From an uncultured Piscirickettsiaceae bacterium (GTDB taxonomy: Bacteria > Pseudomonadota > Gammaproteobacteria > Methylococcales > Cycloclasticaceae), in NCBI GenBank assembly GCA_913061075.1, contig CAJXSK010000002.1, forward strand, positions 62,001 to 126,000: a DNA stretch of 64,000 nucleotides, in the 5' to 3' direction. Both the position numbers and the translations under genes were made by a program. The first letter of the stretch is position 1. Each line of letters begins with the position of its first letter. This document shows positions 49,382 through 61,242 of the stretch, piece by piece. The notes under the pieces were generated by a model. It was given only the letters and a program-made list of their open reading frames with translations, was not told where the DNA came from and did no database searches.

Positions 49382-51646
49382 TCAATCTTTGCAATGTTCA
49401 GCTGAGCATAAGGCTGTCATATTCAATATACGCCTGACGGAGGCGAGTGGTTTAAGGACGTGTGCTGGCTTTTCAATACCAAGAAGAATTGGCCCAATGG
49501 TGATGCCGTCACCCAAAATTCGAAGCAAGTTGAACGAAATGTTAGCGGCATCTAGGTTTGGAAAAATAAATAAGTTGGCTTCGCCATTTAATTTGGAATT
49601 GTTCACCAATTCATTTCTTAAGTTTTCTAATAACGCTGCATCGGCCTGTATTTCCCCTTCAACTTCAATGTTGGGGTGTTGCTCATGAAGTATTTGGACC
49701 ACATCAGCCATTTTTTTAGCTTCGTTAGATTGGCTGCTACCAAAGTTTGAATGAGATAACATGGCGACTTTGGGTGTTATACCAAAACGTTGGACATATT
49801 CTGATGCCTGAAGGGTCATGGCAACTAATTCATCAGTTTGAGGGTTGCTGTTGACCATCGTGTCACAAAAGAAATAGACACCTTTTTGGAGAACAATTGC
49901 ATTTAGGGCTGCTACAGTTTTCTTGCCCTTTTCTTTATCTAAAATATCAGTGATATGGTCAAGGTGCTTATGATAGTTCCCCACCATGCCGCAAATCATT
50001 GCATCGGCTCTATTAAGTCTAACGAGTAAAGAGGCTATCACTGTGTTCTTAGTGCGAACATAGGTTTCAGCTAACCCAGATGAGACGCCTTTTCTGTCCT
50101 TTGCTTGGTGGTAGGCTTGCACGCATTCTTCAAAGAAGGGATTGTTATCCGGTTCAATGATGGTGATGTCCTTTTCTATAGAAAACGTTAAACCAAGGCT
50201 TGTGATGTTTTCTTGAATGATGGATTTTCGTCCAATGAGGATAGGTTTTGCTAATTCGCCGTTTAAAACTTCTTGTACAGCGCGAAGAACTTTTTCATTT
50301 TCACCTTCAGCATAAACAACCCGCTTTGGTGTAAGCTTTGCGCGTTCGAAAATAGGTTTCATGACCATACCAGAGCGGTACACGTAACGTTCTAGAGAGG
50401 CTTTGTAGTGTTCAAAATCTTCAATTGGTTTGGTGGCGACACCGCTAGCCATAGCAGCTTTGGCGACAGCTAAAGGGATTTCTATAATTAAGTTTGGATC
50501 AAACGGCCGGGGGATAAGGTATTCAGGGCCAAAAACAGGGGTTTGGCCGGCGTAGTTGTCATAATCATCGTTAACCGCCCTATGTGCCAGCGAGGAAATG
50601 GCTTCTATGCAGGCTAATTTCATTTCTTTGTTGATGGTGGTAGCACCTACATCTAACGCACCCCTAAAAATATAAGGGAAACATAATACATTGTTTACTT
50701 GGTTCGGGTAATCGGAACGTCCCGTTGCAATAATGGCATCATCTCTTACTGCTTTTATTTCTTCTGGCAATATTTCAGGTGCCGGGTTGGCCAATGCAAA
50801 AATAATGGGTGATGGGGCCATGCTGGCGACCATGTTTTGTGTCATCATACCGGCACGAGAAACACCTAAGAAAATATCGGCACCGTTTAAGGCTTCAGCT
50901 AATGTTCTTAAGTCAGTCTTGGCAGCATAGCGTTGTTTGCGGTCATCCATGCCTTCAATGCGTCCGTCATAAATGATGCCTTTGCTGTCACTGACTAAGA
51001 TATTTTCTTGCTTCATGCCCATGTCAATTAGCATGTCTAAACAGGCGATACCAGCCGCACCAGCGCCAGATGCGACTAACTTAACGTCAGCAATATTTTT
51101 GTTGGCTACTTTTAAGCCGTTGAGTATGGCTGCTGCGGTAATAATGGCAGTGCCATGTTGGTCATCATGAAAAACGGGGATGTCCATGCGTTCGCTGAGT
51201 TTCTTTTCAATAAAAAAGCACTCAGGCGCTTTAATGTCTTCAAGGTTTATGCCGCCAAATGTTGGGGCAAGACTGGCGACAATATCGACGAACTTGTCGG
51301 GGTCCTTTTCATCTATTTCTATATCAAAAACATCAACACCACCGAATTTTTTAAATAATACGCCTTTGCCTTCCATAACAGGCTTTGATGCGAGAGGGCC
51401 AATATCACCTAGCCCGAGCACGGCAGTACCATTCGTGATAACAGCGACTAGATTGCTTCGAGAAGTATATAGGCCTGCAGTTGAAGGGTCTTTTGCAATT
51501 TCTAAACAAGGCTCAGCGACACCAGGCGAATAGGCCAACGCCAGGTCTGTTTGATTACTCAACGCCTTGGTTGGAGTAACTTCTATTTTTCCTGGTTTTG
51601 GGTGCTGGTGGTAATACAGCGCGTTTTTGATAAGTTTTTCAGACAT
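49382..51646 (-). CDS. maeB: NADP-dependent malic enzyme with phosphotransacetylase-like domain
   Basis: 754 aa, the hybrid MaeB form. An N-terminal malic enzyme domain (about 1-420) has [18 protein letters not shown] and the NADP-binding [15 protein letters not shown]-terminal phosphate acetyl/butyryltransferase-like domain (about 430-750) is regulatory and not catalytic in studied members. It decarboxylates malate to pyruvate with NADP reduction, useful when acetyl-CoA and pyruvate from aromatic breakdown feed the TCA cycle. It is divergent from the ABC exporter genes. Confidence 0.95.
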   Translation of the reverse strand: MSEKLIKNALYYHQHPKPGKIEVTPTKALSNQTDLALAYSPGVAEPCLEIAKDPSTAGLYTSRSNLVAVITNGTAVLGLGDIGPLASKPVMEGKGVLFKKFGGVDVFDIEIDEKDPDKFVDIVASLAPTFGGINLEDIKAPECFFIEKKLSERMDIPVFHDDQHGTAIITAAAILNGLKVANKNIADVKLVASGAGAAGIACLDMLIDMGMKQENILVSDSKGIIYDGRIEGMDDRKQRYAAKTDLRTLAEALNGADIFLGVSRAGMMTQNMVASMAPSPIIFALANPAPEILPEEIKAVRDDAIIATGRSDYPNQVNNVLCFPYIFRGALDVGATTINKEMKLACIEAISSLAHRAVNDDYDNYAGQTPVFGPEYLIPRPFDPNLIIEIPLAVAKAAMASGVATKPIEDFEHYKASLERYVYRSGMVMKPIFERAKLTPKRVVYAEGENEKVLRAVQEVLNGELAKPILIGRKSIIQENITSLGLTFSIEKDITIIEPDNNPFFEECVQAYHQAKDRKGVSSGLAETYVRTKNTVIASLLVRLNRADAMICGMVGNYHKHLDHITDILDKEKGKKTVAALNAIVLQKGVYFFCDTMVNSNPQTDELVAMTLQASEYVQRFGITPKVAMLSHSNFGSSQSNEAKKMADVVQILHEQHPNIEVEGEIQADAALLENLRNELVNNSKLNGEANLFIFPNLDAANISFNLLRILGDGITIGPILLGIEKPAHVLKPLASVRRILNMTALCSAEHCKD

Positions 51647-51765
51647 GGCAAAAAGATATTAAATTGGTTTGATATGAATCGGGGATTATACGGTAAACTA
51701 AAAAACTAATTTTCCCCGTTGTGTGTTTATTGCGCCAACGATATTTAACGTTAATAGTTTTACTC

Positions 51766-52686
51766 ATGAATGCTCTAGAAATAAAAAATTTAAAGAAAAC
51801 GTATAAAAATGGTTTTACTGCTGTAAAAGGCATCGATCTGGACGTAAAAAAAGGTGATTTTTTTGCGTTGCTGGGTGCAAACGGGGCTGGTAAATCCACA
51901 ACCATTGGCATCATCGCTTCATTGGTTAATAAAACATCAGGTTCTGTAAAGGTATTTGGGCACAATTTGGATGAGGATCCGGACGCAGTCAAAAGGTCCA
52001 TAGGTCTAGTGCCACAAGAGTTTAATTTTAATCAGTTTGAGAACGTATTTGATATTGTTGTATCGCAAGCGGGCTACTACGGAATTCCACGAAAAAAAGC
52101 ACTTGAACGTGCTGAAATTTGTTTAAAACAACTCGAAATTTGGGATAAACGAAACGAGCCTTCAAGAGAGCTGTCTGGCGGAATGAAAAGACGCTTAATG
52201 ATAGCCCGTGCGTTAGTTCATGAGCCAGCATTATTGATTTTAGATGAGCCAACAGCGGGTGTTGATATTGAGATAAGGCGTTCAATGTGGGCGTTTTTTA
52301 AGAAGATCAATGAGGCTGGAACAACAATAATTTTAACAACGCATTACTTAGAAGAAGCAGAAAGTTTATGCAAGCATATCGCTATTATCAATAAAGGTGA
52401 GGTGATTGAAAACACCGATATGAAAGGGCTGTTGCAAAAAGCAGATGAGGAAGTGTTTGTTTTAAGTCTTGAAAATACGCCTAACGAAGTACCCATTATT
52501 TTAGGGTGCGACATTGCTGTGATCGACGAAACAACATGGCAAGTGAGCGTGCTTAAGGAAACGGGAATACATGCGCTTTTTATTGAGTTAAACCGTTTGT
52601 CTATTAAAGTGACCGGTGTGCGGAATGAGTCAAACCGGCTTGAGCAGCTGTTTATGAAGTTGTTATCTAACAAGGAGGAGCAATAA
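51766..52686 (+). CDS. ABC exporter ATP-binding protein (YadG-like)
   Basis: 306 aa from the ATG at 51766; a start at 51721 would add an unlikely 15 residues. Walker A GANGAGKST, signature LSGGMKRRL and Walker B LLILDEPTAG are intact, with the switch His in TTHYLEEAE. It belongs to the DrrA/YadG class that works with a two-chain ABC-2 permease, encoded by the next gene with no gap. The cargo is unknown; drug, lipid or polysaccharide export are all possible. Ribosome site weak. Confidence 0.9.
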   Translation: MNALEIKNLKKTYKNGFTAVKGIDLDVKKGDFFALLGANGAGKSTTIGIIASLVNKTSGSVKVFGHNLDEDPDAVKRSIGLVPQEFNFNQFENVFDIVVSQAGYYGIPRKKALERAEICLKQLEIWDKRNEPSRELSGGMKRRLMIARALVHEPALLILDEPTAGVDIEIRRSMWAFFKKINEAGTTIILTTHYLEEAESLCKHIAIINKGEVIENTDMKGLLQKADEEVFVLSLENTPNEVPIILGCDIAVIDETTWQVSVLKETGIHALFIELNRLSIKVTGVRNESNRLEQLFMKLLSNKEEQ

Positions 52687-53460
52687 ATGTTTAGAAAAGA
52701 GTATTTAGTTGCTTTGCAGACGATTACATTTAAAGAGGTTAAGCGTTTTACGCGTATTTGGGTGCAAACGTTGTTGCCGTCAATTATTACAACAAGCTTA
52801 TACTTTTTAATTTTTGGCACCTTGATTGGCTCAAGAATTGGCCAAATGAAAGGGTATGACTACATGGAGTTTATCGTTCCTGGGCTGATTTTAATGGCAG
52901 TTATTAGTAATGCGTATTCAAATGTGGTCTCTTCGTTTTATGGGTCGAAGTTTCAACACAACATTGAAGAAATGTTGGTTGCGCCAATGCCTGGGTGGGT
53001 TATTTTAGCGGGGTATATTTCTGGTGGTGTTATGCGCGGCTTAATTGTTGGGGTTTTAGTCACTATCGTGTCGTTGTTTTTTACGGATTTACGTATTGCC
53101 CACCCTGTCATGATGGTGGTTGTCTTTTTGCTAACGGGCGTGCTTTTTTCGTGTGCGGGGTTTATTAACGCGGTTTATGCAAAAAGTTTTGATGACATAT
53201 CAATAGTGCCCACCTTTGTGCTGACGCCACTGATCTATTTAGGCGGTGTATTTTATTCTATTGACATGCTGCCGATGTTCTGGCAAACGGTATCTTTATT
53301 GAACCCAGTGTTGTATATGATTGATGTCTTTAGATACAGTATTTTGGGTACTTCAGATATACCGTTGGTATATGGTTTTTCTGTTATCGCGCTGTTTATA
53401 ACAGCACTTTTAGTTATAAGCTTACGCTTGTTAAGCAAGGGCATAGGCATTAGAGACTAA
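52687..53460 (+). CDS. ABC-2 type permease (YadH-like)
   Basis: 257 aa with six predicted membrane segments, the normal YadH size. ABC-2 features include MKGYDYMEFIVPGLILMAVISNAYSN (in pieces) and PLIYLGGVFYSIDMLP before the last helices. It is the membrane partner of the ATPase encoded immediately before it; AAGGAGGAG in the end of that gene serves as ribosome site. Confidence 0.9.
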   Translation: MFRKEYLVALQTITFKEVKRFTRIWVQTLLPSIITTSLYFLIFGTLIGSRIGQMKGYDYMEFIVPGLILMAVISNAYSNVVSSFYGSKFQHNIEEMLVAPMPGWVILAGYISGGVMRGLIVGVLVTIVSLFFTDLRIAHPVMMVVVFLLTGVLFSCAGFINAVYAKSFDDISIVPTFVLTPLIYLGGVFYSIDMLPMFWQTVSLLNPVLYMIDVFRYSILGTSDIPLVYGFSVIALFITALLVISLRLLSKGIGIRD

Positions 53461-53526
53461 ATATTCTCGATTGAATGATGCAGTGCAATGCTGTAAAATT
53501 GCAAAAATTTTATTGTTGTTTTGCAC

Positions 53527-53532
53527 TATAAT
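53527..53532 (+). promoter_or_regulatory. Candidate -10 box of the nqr operon
   Basis: Perfect TATAAT about 90 bp before nqrA, without a clear -35. AGTGCAA (53482-53488) and TTGCACT (53521-53527) form a 7-bp inverted repeat whose right arm touches the -10 box. Confidence 0.4.
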
Positions 53533-53617
53533 TATATGAGCCACTTGGCCGATTTCGCGTAGTTTCATGTGGCGACGTTGGAGCAAGTAAAATCCAATCA
53601 AACATAATAAAACCTAA

Positions 53618-54963
<1,346 letters not shown>

Positions 54964-54964
<1 letters not shown>

Positions 54965-56169
54965 TGTCTCGAGTAAGGAATTATTTAGATTCAATACATC
55001 CGACTTTTGCTAAAGGCGGGAAACTTGAAAAGTACTATGCCATTTATGAAATGGTAGATACTTTTTTATATACACCGAGCGACGTTACTTCCGGTACAAC
55101 ACATGTGCGAGATGCAATTGACCTAAAACGCATCATGACGTACGTGTTTATTGCCGCATTACCGTGCGTCATCATGGCAATGTGGAATACTGGTCACCTT
55201 GCGAATATGGCGATGGCTGATTTAGGGATGACATCGTTAGACACATGGCGCGGTTTAGTGACTAATTTGGTCGGTTATGATGCCGACAGTATATTAGCCT
55301 GTATGGTGCATGGCGCAATGTATTACGTGCCAATCTACCTGGTTACTTTAATTGTGGGTGGTGTTTGGGAAATACTTTTTGCGGTTGTGCGTGGGCACGA
55401 AGTTAACGAAGGTTTCTTTGTTACCTCCATGCTTTTCTCTTTGATTTTACCAGCGACTACGCCACTTTGGCAGGTTGCCTTAGGTATTTCTTTTGGTGTG
55501 GTTATTGGTAAAGAAGTGTTTGGTGGAACAGGCAAAAACTTCTTAAACCCTGCGTTAACTGGGCGTTGTTTTTTATTCTTTGCTTATCCAGCACAAATGT
55601 CTGGCGACGCTATTTGGACAGCCGTTGATGGGTTCAGTGGAGCGACCGCATTGGGTATGGCGGCGGAAGGTGGTATTGAGGCTGTGATGGCTTCAGGTAT
55701 TACTTGGATGGATGCTTTCGTCGGCACAATGCAAGGATCAATTGGTGAAACGTCTACGATTGCGTGCCTCATTGGTGCCTGCTTCCTGTTATACACACGT
55801 ATTGCTTCATATCGCATTATGCTCGGTGTATTGGCTGGCATGATAGTGACCAGCACAATGTTTAACTTTATTGGTAGTGAAACTAACCCTATGTTTGCCA
55901 CACCTTGGTATTGGCATGCGGTATTGGGTGGTTTTGCCTTTGGTGCTATATATATGGCCACAGACCCAGTAAGTGCCGCGATGACAAATACGGGGCGTTG
56001 GGTCTACGGTATTTTAATTGGCTTAATGGTGATCTTGATTCGTGTCGTAAACCCGGCTTTTCCAGAAGGCATGATGTTGGCGATTCTTTTCGCAAACATG
56101 TTTGCGCCATTGATTGACTACTTCGTTGTTCAGTCGAACATTAAAAGACGGGAGAAAAGAAATGCCTAA
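54964..56169 (+). CDS. nqrB: Na+-NQR subunit B
   Basis: 401 aa membrane subunit with about ten helices. The covalent-FMN threonine motif is SGATALGMA (DGFSGATAL), and the segment [19 protein letters not shown] is conserved. It is a core part of the sodium path. Starts at the ATG overlapping the nqrA stop (TAATG), with GAAGGAGGGG upstream. Confidence 0.95.
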
Positions 56170-56983
56170 TGAGAATCAAGAGAAGAAGGCTAGTTCTTTG
56201 AATTTTCTAGCGCTATCTAATGACAGTACAGCTAAAACATTCATTATGGCAACGTTGGTTTGTTTAGTTTGTGCCGTGTTTGTATCGGTTTCTGCTGTTG
56301 CTTTAAAACCGTTACAAATACTTAATAAAGAATTAGATAAGAAAAAGAACATTTTGCAAGTGGCTGGCTTATATCAAGATGGCGATGATATAGAAGCAGC
56401 GTTTTCCAAAATTGAAATTAAGTTGATTGATCTAGAAACAGGTGAATACACAACTGAGCTTGATGCCGCTACGTATGATGAAATAAAAGCAGCTAAAGAC
56501 CCTACACTTAATGTTCAAATACCAAAAGAAAAAGATCTGGGTAGTATTCGAATGCGCCCTAAATTGATGCCCGTTTATCAAGTGAAAGATGGCGATAAAG
56601 TAACACAGCTTATTTTACCAATTAATGGTTATGGCTTATGGTCAACGTTATACGGGTTCCTTGCAGTGGAAAATGACGGCCAAACAATTGTTGGCTTGAG
56701 TTATTACCAGCATGCAGAGACGCCAGGCTTAGGTGGTGAAGTTGATAACCCTAAATGGAAAAGTTTATGGTCTGGCAAGAAAATTTATGGGCCAGATGGC
56801 AACGTTGCGATTGACGTGGTTAAAGGTTCAGTGGCACCGGGTGCGAAGGGCGGTGAATTTCAAGTGGATGGTTTAGCAGGTGCAACGCTAACAAGTCGTG
56901 GTGTAGGTAATATGCTGAAGTATTGGATGGGTGCTGAAGGTTATCAACAGTACTTGAATAAAATTCAAGCAAACGGAGTATAA
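56162..56983 (+). CDS. nqrC: Na+-NQR subunit C
   Basis: 273 aa from the ATG at 56162, just inside the end of nqrB; an earlier in-frame ATG at 56114 lies deeper in nqrB and is less likely. One N-terminal membrane helix (about 28-52) anchors a periplasmic domain. The second covalent FMN threonine is in [13 protein letters not shown]. It passes electrons toward NqrB. Confidence 0.94.
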   Translation: MPNENQEKKASSLNFLALSNDSTAKTFIMATLVCLVCAVFVSVSAVALKPLQILNKELDKKKNILQVAGLYQDGDDIEAAFSKIEIKLIDLETGEYTTELDAATYDEIKAAKDPTLNVQIPKEKDLGSIRMRPKLMPVYQVKDGDKVTQLILPINGYGLWSTLYGFLAVENDGQTIVGLSYYQHAETPGLGGEVDNPKWKSLWSGKKIYGPDGNVAIDVVKGSVAPGAKGGEFQVDGLAGATLTSRGVGNMLKYWMGAEGYQQYLNKIQANGV

Positions 56984-56984
56984 A

Positions 56985-57647
56985 ATGAGTAATGAATCAA
57001 AAAAAATCATACTAGATCCGTTAATTGATAATAACCCGATTGGCTTACAAGTTTTAGGTATTTGTTCTGCTTTAGCGGTTACAACAAATTTAGGCACTGC
57101 ATTGGTGATGAGCCTTGCGCTTACGTCAGTATGTGCGTGTTCAAACTTATCAATTAGCATGATTCGAAACCATGTGCCGGGTGCTATTCGAATTATTGTT
57201 CAAATGACCATTATTGCTTCTTTGGTTATTGTTGTTGACCAGGTATTGAAAGCTTATGTTTATGACCTAAGTAAACAGCTATCAGTTTTTGTTGGGTTGA
57301 TTATTACTAACTGTATTGTGATGGGGCGAGCAGAAGCATTTGCGATGAAAAACCCACCAGGTGTAAGCTTTTTAGATGGAATTGGTAACGGGCTAGGCTA
57401 TTCAGTGGTGTTGATATTTGTCGGCGTTTTTCGTGAGCTATTTGGTTCAGGTAAATTGTTTGGAATCGAAATTCTGACAACAGTTAACGAAGGTGGTTGG
57501 TACGTGCCGAATGGTTTGATGTTATTACCTCCTAGTGCGTTCTTTATCATTGGTTTAATGATTTGGGGGATTCGTGCAATGCGCCCTGCGCAAGTAGAAG
57601 CACCTGATTTCAAGATCAAAGAAGTTAATGGAACGGAGACTATTTAA
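56985..57647 (+). CDS. nqrD: Na+-NQR subunit D
   Basis: 220 aa, six membrane helices, homologous to NqrE and RnfE. Conserved are [34 protein letters not shown] and [10 protein letters not shown]. With NqrE it holds an iron centre in the membrane. It begins 1 bp after the nqrC stop. Confidence 0.95.
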   Translation: MSNESKKIILDPLIDNNPIGLQVLGICSALAVTTNLGTALVMSLALTSVCACSNLSISMIRNHVPGAIRIIVQMTIIASLVIVVDQVLKAYVYDLSKQLSVFVGLIITNCIVMGRAEAFAMKNPPGVSFLDGIGNGLGYSVVLIFVGVFRELFGSGKLFGIEILTTVNEGGWYVPNGLMLLPPSAFFIIGLMIWGIRAMRPAQVEAPDFKIKEVNGTETI

Positions 57648-58255
57648 TGGAAGCGTATATTAGTTTATTTGTCCGTGCAGTATTCGTAGAGAATCTTGCG
57701 TTAGCTTTCTTCTTAGGCATGTGTACTTTCTTAGCGGTGTCTAAGAAGGTCTCAACAGCCATGGGTTTAGGTGTTGCGGTGATTTTGGTGCAAACATTAA
57801 CGATGCCCCTGAATAATATTTTGTATCACGGTTTATTAAAAGACGGTGCGTTAGCGTGGGCTGGTTTACCTGATGTTGATTTAAACTTCTTGGGCTTAAT
57901 TGTTTACATCGGTGTGATTGCGGCGGTGGTTCAAATCCTTGAAATGGCGATGGATAAATTTACGCCCGCGTTATACAACGCGTTAGGTGTTTTCTTACCG
58001 CTCATTACAGTGAATTGTGCCATTTTAGGTGGCTCATTATTCATGGTAGAACGTGACTATGGGTTTGGTGAGAGCGTCGTGTTTGGTTTAGGTAGTGGCT
58101 TAGGCTGGGCGCTTGCTATAACAGCAATTGCCGGCATAAGAGAGAAACTGAAATATGCCGATGTGCCCGATGGTTTACAAGGGTTAGGTATTACATTTAT
58201 CACGGCAGGCTTAATGGCGATGGCCTTTATGGCTTTCTCCGGCATTCAACTGTAA
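57647..58255 (+). CDS. nqrE: Na+-NQR subunit E
   Basis: 202 aa, six helices, paired in fold with NqrD. Family marks: [23 protein letters not shown] (in pieces) and [17 protein letters not shown]. The start overlaps the nqrD stop (TAATG). The Cys residues at CTFL and NCAIL are the conserved iron-site candidates. Confidence 0.95.
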   Translation: MEAYISLFVRAVFVENLALAFFLGMCTFLAVSKKVSTAMGLGVAVILVQTLTMPLNNILYHGLLKDGALAWAGLPDVDLNFLGLIVYIGVIAAVVQILEMAMDKFTPALYNALGVFLPLITVNCAILGGSLFMVERDYGFGESVVFGLGSGLGWALAITAIAGIREKLKYADVPDGLQGLGITFITAGLMAMAFMAFSGIQL

Positions 58256-58268
58256 TTAGGAACTCGGT

Positions 58269-59492
58269 ATGTTAGAAATTGGTTTAGGTATTTCGTTTTT
58301 CACAGGCATCGTCTTAATACTGGTTGTTATTATTTTAGCGGCTAAGTCTAAGTTAGTAGCCCAAGGTAATGTAAGCGTTCTTATCAACGGTGAAAAAGAA
58401 GTTAAGGCCGCTGTGGGTAGCAAGCTCCTTGGAGCGCTGGCAGATGCACAACTTTTTGTGCCATCAGCATGCGGTGGTGGTGGTACATGTGGTCAGTGCA
58501 AGGTACGCGTTCAAGAAGGTGGTGGATCAATGCTTCCAACGGAAGGAACGCACATTAATAAAGGCCAAGAAAGAGATGGTGAGCGTTTGTCGTGTCAGTT
58601 AACTGTTAAACAGGACATGAAAATTACGGTACCTGAAGAGGTATTTGGTGTTAAAAAGTGGGAATGTACAGTTAAATCTAACCACAACGTTGCAACATTC
58701 ATTAAAGAACTTGTGCTCGACCTTCCAGAAGGCGAAGACGTAGGTTTTCGTGCAGGTGGTTATATCCAAATAGAATGTCCACCACATGTGGTTGATTACA
58801 AAGATTTCGATATTGAAGAAGAGTACCGAGGCGACTGGGATCACTTCAATGTATGGCGCTATAAATCGACAGTTGAAGAAGATGTGCTTCGCGCCTATTC
58901 AATGGCGAGTTATCCTGAAGAAAAAGGCATTATTATGCTGAATGTGCGTATTGCTACACCGCCTCCACGTGGTGGGGATGATATCCCTCCTGGTAAAATG
59001 TCGTCTTACATCTTTAATTTAAAACCCGGCGATAAAGTAACGATATCTGGACCATATGGTGAGTTCTTTGCTAAAGAGACTAAAGCCGAAATGGTATTTA
59101 TTGGTGGTGGTGCTGGTATGGCACCTATGCGTTCTCATTTGTTTGACCAACTTCGCCGGATAAAAACAGATCGTAAAATATCATTCTGGTACGGTTCAAG
59201 AAGCTTAAAAGAAATGTTCTACGTAGAAGATTTCGATATGCTGGCAAAAGAAAATGATAATTTTGAGTGGCACGTGGCCTTATCTGACCCTCAACCTGAA
59301 GATAATTGGGATGGCTTAAGTGGTTTTATTCATGAGGTTATTTTAGAACAATACCTTAAAAACCACCCTGCGCCAGAAGATTGTGAATTCTATATGTGTG
59401 GCCCTCCAATGATGAATTCAGCGGTTATTAAAATGCTTCAAGATTTAGGTGTTGAAGACGATAATATAATGCTTGATGATTTTGGTGGTTAA
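58269..59492 (+). CDS. nqrF: Na+-NQR subunit F, NADH-oxidising
   Basis: 407 aa. An N-terminal helix is followed by a plant-type 2Fe-2S domain ([13 protein letters not shown] and a later SCQL Cys), then FAD (RAYSMASYP) and NAD domains ([22 protein letters not shown]). It takes electrons from NADH and feeds the membrane subunits. AGGAA precedes the ATG. Confidence 0.96.
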   Translation: MLEIGLGISFFTGIVLILVVIILAAKSKLVAQGNVSVLINGEKEVKAAVGSKLLGALADAQLFVPSACGGGGTCGQCKVRVQEGGGSMLPTEGTHINKGQERDGERLSCQLTVKQDMKITVPEEVFGVKKWECTVKSNHNVATFIKELVLDLPEGEDVGFRAGGYIQIECPPHVVDYKDFDIEEEYRGDWDHFNVWRYKSTVEEDVLRAYSMASYPEEKGIIMLNVRIATPPPRGGDDIPPGKMSSYIFNLKPGDKVTISGPYGEFFAKETKAEMVFIGGGAGMAPMRSHLFDQLRRIKTDRKISFWYGSRSLKEMFYVEDFDMLAKENDNFEWHVALSDPQPEDNWDGLSGFIHEVILEQYLKNHPAPEDCEFYMCGPPMMNSAVIKMLQDLGVEDDNIMLDDFGG

Positions 59493-60542
59493 TTGAAATT
59501 CATTAAACGACCCGTTAAGAACGTACTGTTTTTAACGGGTTTTTTTATACTTGTTACGCTCGCAGGTTGTGAATCACAACAAAGCCTGTCTACCTCTTTC
59601 AGGGGTGGGACGATGGGCACAACTTATCATATTAAAGTCTCATCAGAACTGTCTTCGCAAGAGACGGTTGTTATGGAAAAAGCTATTGATGATGTGCTGT
59701 TACAAGTGAATGAATCTTTTTCTACGTATATAGAAACGTCAGAAGTATCAACATTTAATCAAAATAAGAGTCATGAAGAGCAGGTTAAGTCAGCAGAATT
59801 TATACGTGTCCTTGAAGAAGCGTTACGTATTAGTGATGCCACTCAAGGCGCATACGATATTACAGTTGGGCCTTTAGTAAATTTATGGGGTTTTGGCCCG
59901 AGCTTTCAAGCAGACGACGTACCAACCGATGCCGAGATTAAACAGGCGAAACTAGCGGTTGGCTATAAGAATATTGTTGTTAATAATACTCGGAAAGCTA
60001 TAAAAAAATTAAACCCTGACATATACATAGACTTCTCATCAATTGCTAAAGGCTATGGTGTTGATAAAGTGGCTAATTTTATCGAATCAAAAGGTCATGC
60101 CAATTATATGGTTGAAATTGGTGGTGAGATGCGGGTTAAAGGAAATAACCCTGAGGGTAATAAATGGCGAATAGCTGTTGAAAATCCAGATTCAGTAGAA
60201 AGGTCTATACATCAAGTTATTAACGTAAGTGATACAGCCATTGCAACGTCTGGAGATTATCGAAATTTTTTCGAAAAAGATGGCGTTAAATATTCGCATA
60301 CGATTGACCCAACAACTGGTCGGCCAGTTCAGCTTAGTTTGGCGTCAGTTACTGTTTTAGCAGATAGCAGTATGACTGCAGATGCATGGGCAACCGCTTT
60401 TATGGTGTTAGGCAGCAAAAAAGGGTACGATTTAGCCATTGAAGCTAATTTAGCGGTATTGTTTTTAGTGAAAGATGGGGATAGTTTAAAAGAATTGAAA
60501 ACCCCTAAATTTAAGACAATGATTAAGGAATTAAAATCATGA
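59493..60542 (+). CDS. apbE: FAD:protein FMN transferase
   Basis: 349 aa beginning at TTG, immediately after the nqrF stop. The N-terminus ends in lipobox LAGC, so it is a periplasm-facing lipoprotein. GGTMGTTYHI, DFSSIAKGYGVD and SHTIDPTTGRPV are ApbE signatures. It attaches FMN to the threonines of NqrB and NqrC, hence its place in the operon. Confidence 0.94.
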   Translation: MKFIKRPVKNVLFLTGFFILVTLAGCESQQSLSTSFRGGTMGTTYHIKVSSELSSQETVVMEKAIDDVLLQVNESFSTYIETSEVSTFNQNKSHEEQVKSAEFIRVLEEALRISDATQGAYDITVGPLVNLWGFGPSFQADDVPTDAEIKQAKLAVGYKNIVVNNTRKAIKKLNPDIYIDFSSIAKGYGVDKVANFIESKGHANYMVEIGGEMRVKGNNPEGNKWRIAVENPDSVERSIHQVINVSDTAIATSGDYRNFFEKDGVKYSHTIDPTTGRPVQLSLASVTVLADSSMTADAWATAFMVLGSKKGYDLAIEANLAVLFLVKDGDSLKELKTPKFKTMIKELKS

Positions 60543-60727
60543 ATACATTTTTAATTACATTTTTAGTTTTTATGCTTTTCGTTGCGGCAATGGCAGTTGG
60601 TATCATTTTTAGTAATAGAACAATTAAAGGCAGCTGTGGTGGTTTAAATAACGTTGATGGCTTAGAAGGCGATTGTATGCTCTGCAGTAATAAGACGTGT
60701 GAAAAAAAAGCAACAGTAAAGACGTGA
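60539..60727 (+). CDS. nqrM: Na+-NQR maturation protein
   Basis: 62 aa, overlapping the apbE stop by four bases. One N-terminal membrane helix and a Cys-rich tail (SCGG, CMLCSNKTCEKK) match NqrM (DUF539), which is needed to insert iron at the NqrD/NqrE cysteines. Last gene of the nqr unit. Confidence 0.93.
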   Translation: MNTFLITFLVFMLFVAAMAVGIIFSNRTIKGSCGGLNNVDGLEGDCMLCSNKTCEKKATVKT

Positions 60728-60837
60728 TAACAACCTGTTTGATAAATTAGGTGGCGTTTTTTTAATTATCTTGCACGTTCGAAGGGAAAGCCGTGATTAG
60801 TTTTAAGAACGGTCAATTTAATATAAGTGAGGGATGT

Positions 60838-61239
60838 ATGCTTAAGTCGGTATTAGTAAAAGATTACATGGCAAAAAATTTAACAACGTTTACGCCTGAA
60901 ATGGATATATCAGAAGCTATTAAGTACCTTAATAAACATAAAATATCGGGTGCTCCTGTCGTTAATGATCGAGGCCAATTGGTTGGAATGCTGTCAGAGC
61001 AAGATTGCTTACAAGTAGCGCTCCAATCTACGTACTATGAAGATTGGGTGGGCGGAGAGGTGTCTCAATATATGACGTCTCCGGTTAAAACAGTGTCCGA
61101 CTCAGCCAGTGTGGTAGATTTAGCAGAGAAATTTATAAATTCTTCATATAAGCGTTACCCTGTTCTCGATGAAGACGGTAGTTTGGTTGGGCAGATTAGT
61201 CGAAGTGATGTGCTTCGTGCGTTAGATATACTTTGGTAG
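60838..61239 (+). CDS. Two-CBS-domain protein
   Basis: 133 aa from the ATG at 60838 (GAGGG upstream); a GTG at 60793, preceded by AAGGG, would add 15 residues and cannot be excluded. Two CBS motifs span about 10-65 and 75-130, with VKDYMAKNLTTFTPE, SGAPVVNDRGQLVGMLSEQD and YPVLDEDGSLVGQISRSDVLR. Stand-alone CBS pairs bind adenine nucleotides and regulate partners, unknown here. The sbcB start is 3 bp beyond the stop. Confidence 0.85.
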   Translation: MLKSVLVKDYMAKNLTTFTPEMDISEAIKYLNKHKISGAPVVNDRGQLVGMLSEQDCLQVALQSTYYEDWVGGEVSQYMTSPVKTVSDSASVVDLAEKFINSSYKRYPVLDEDGSLVGQISRSDVLRALDILW

Positions 61240-61242
61240 ACC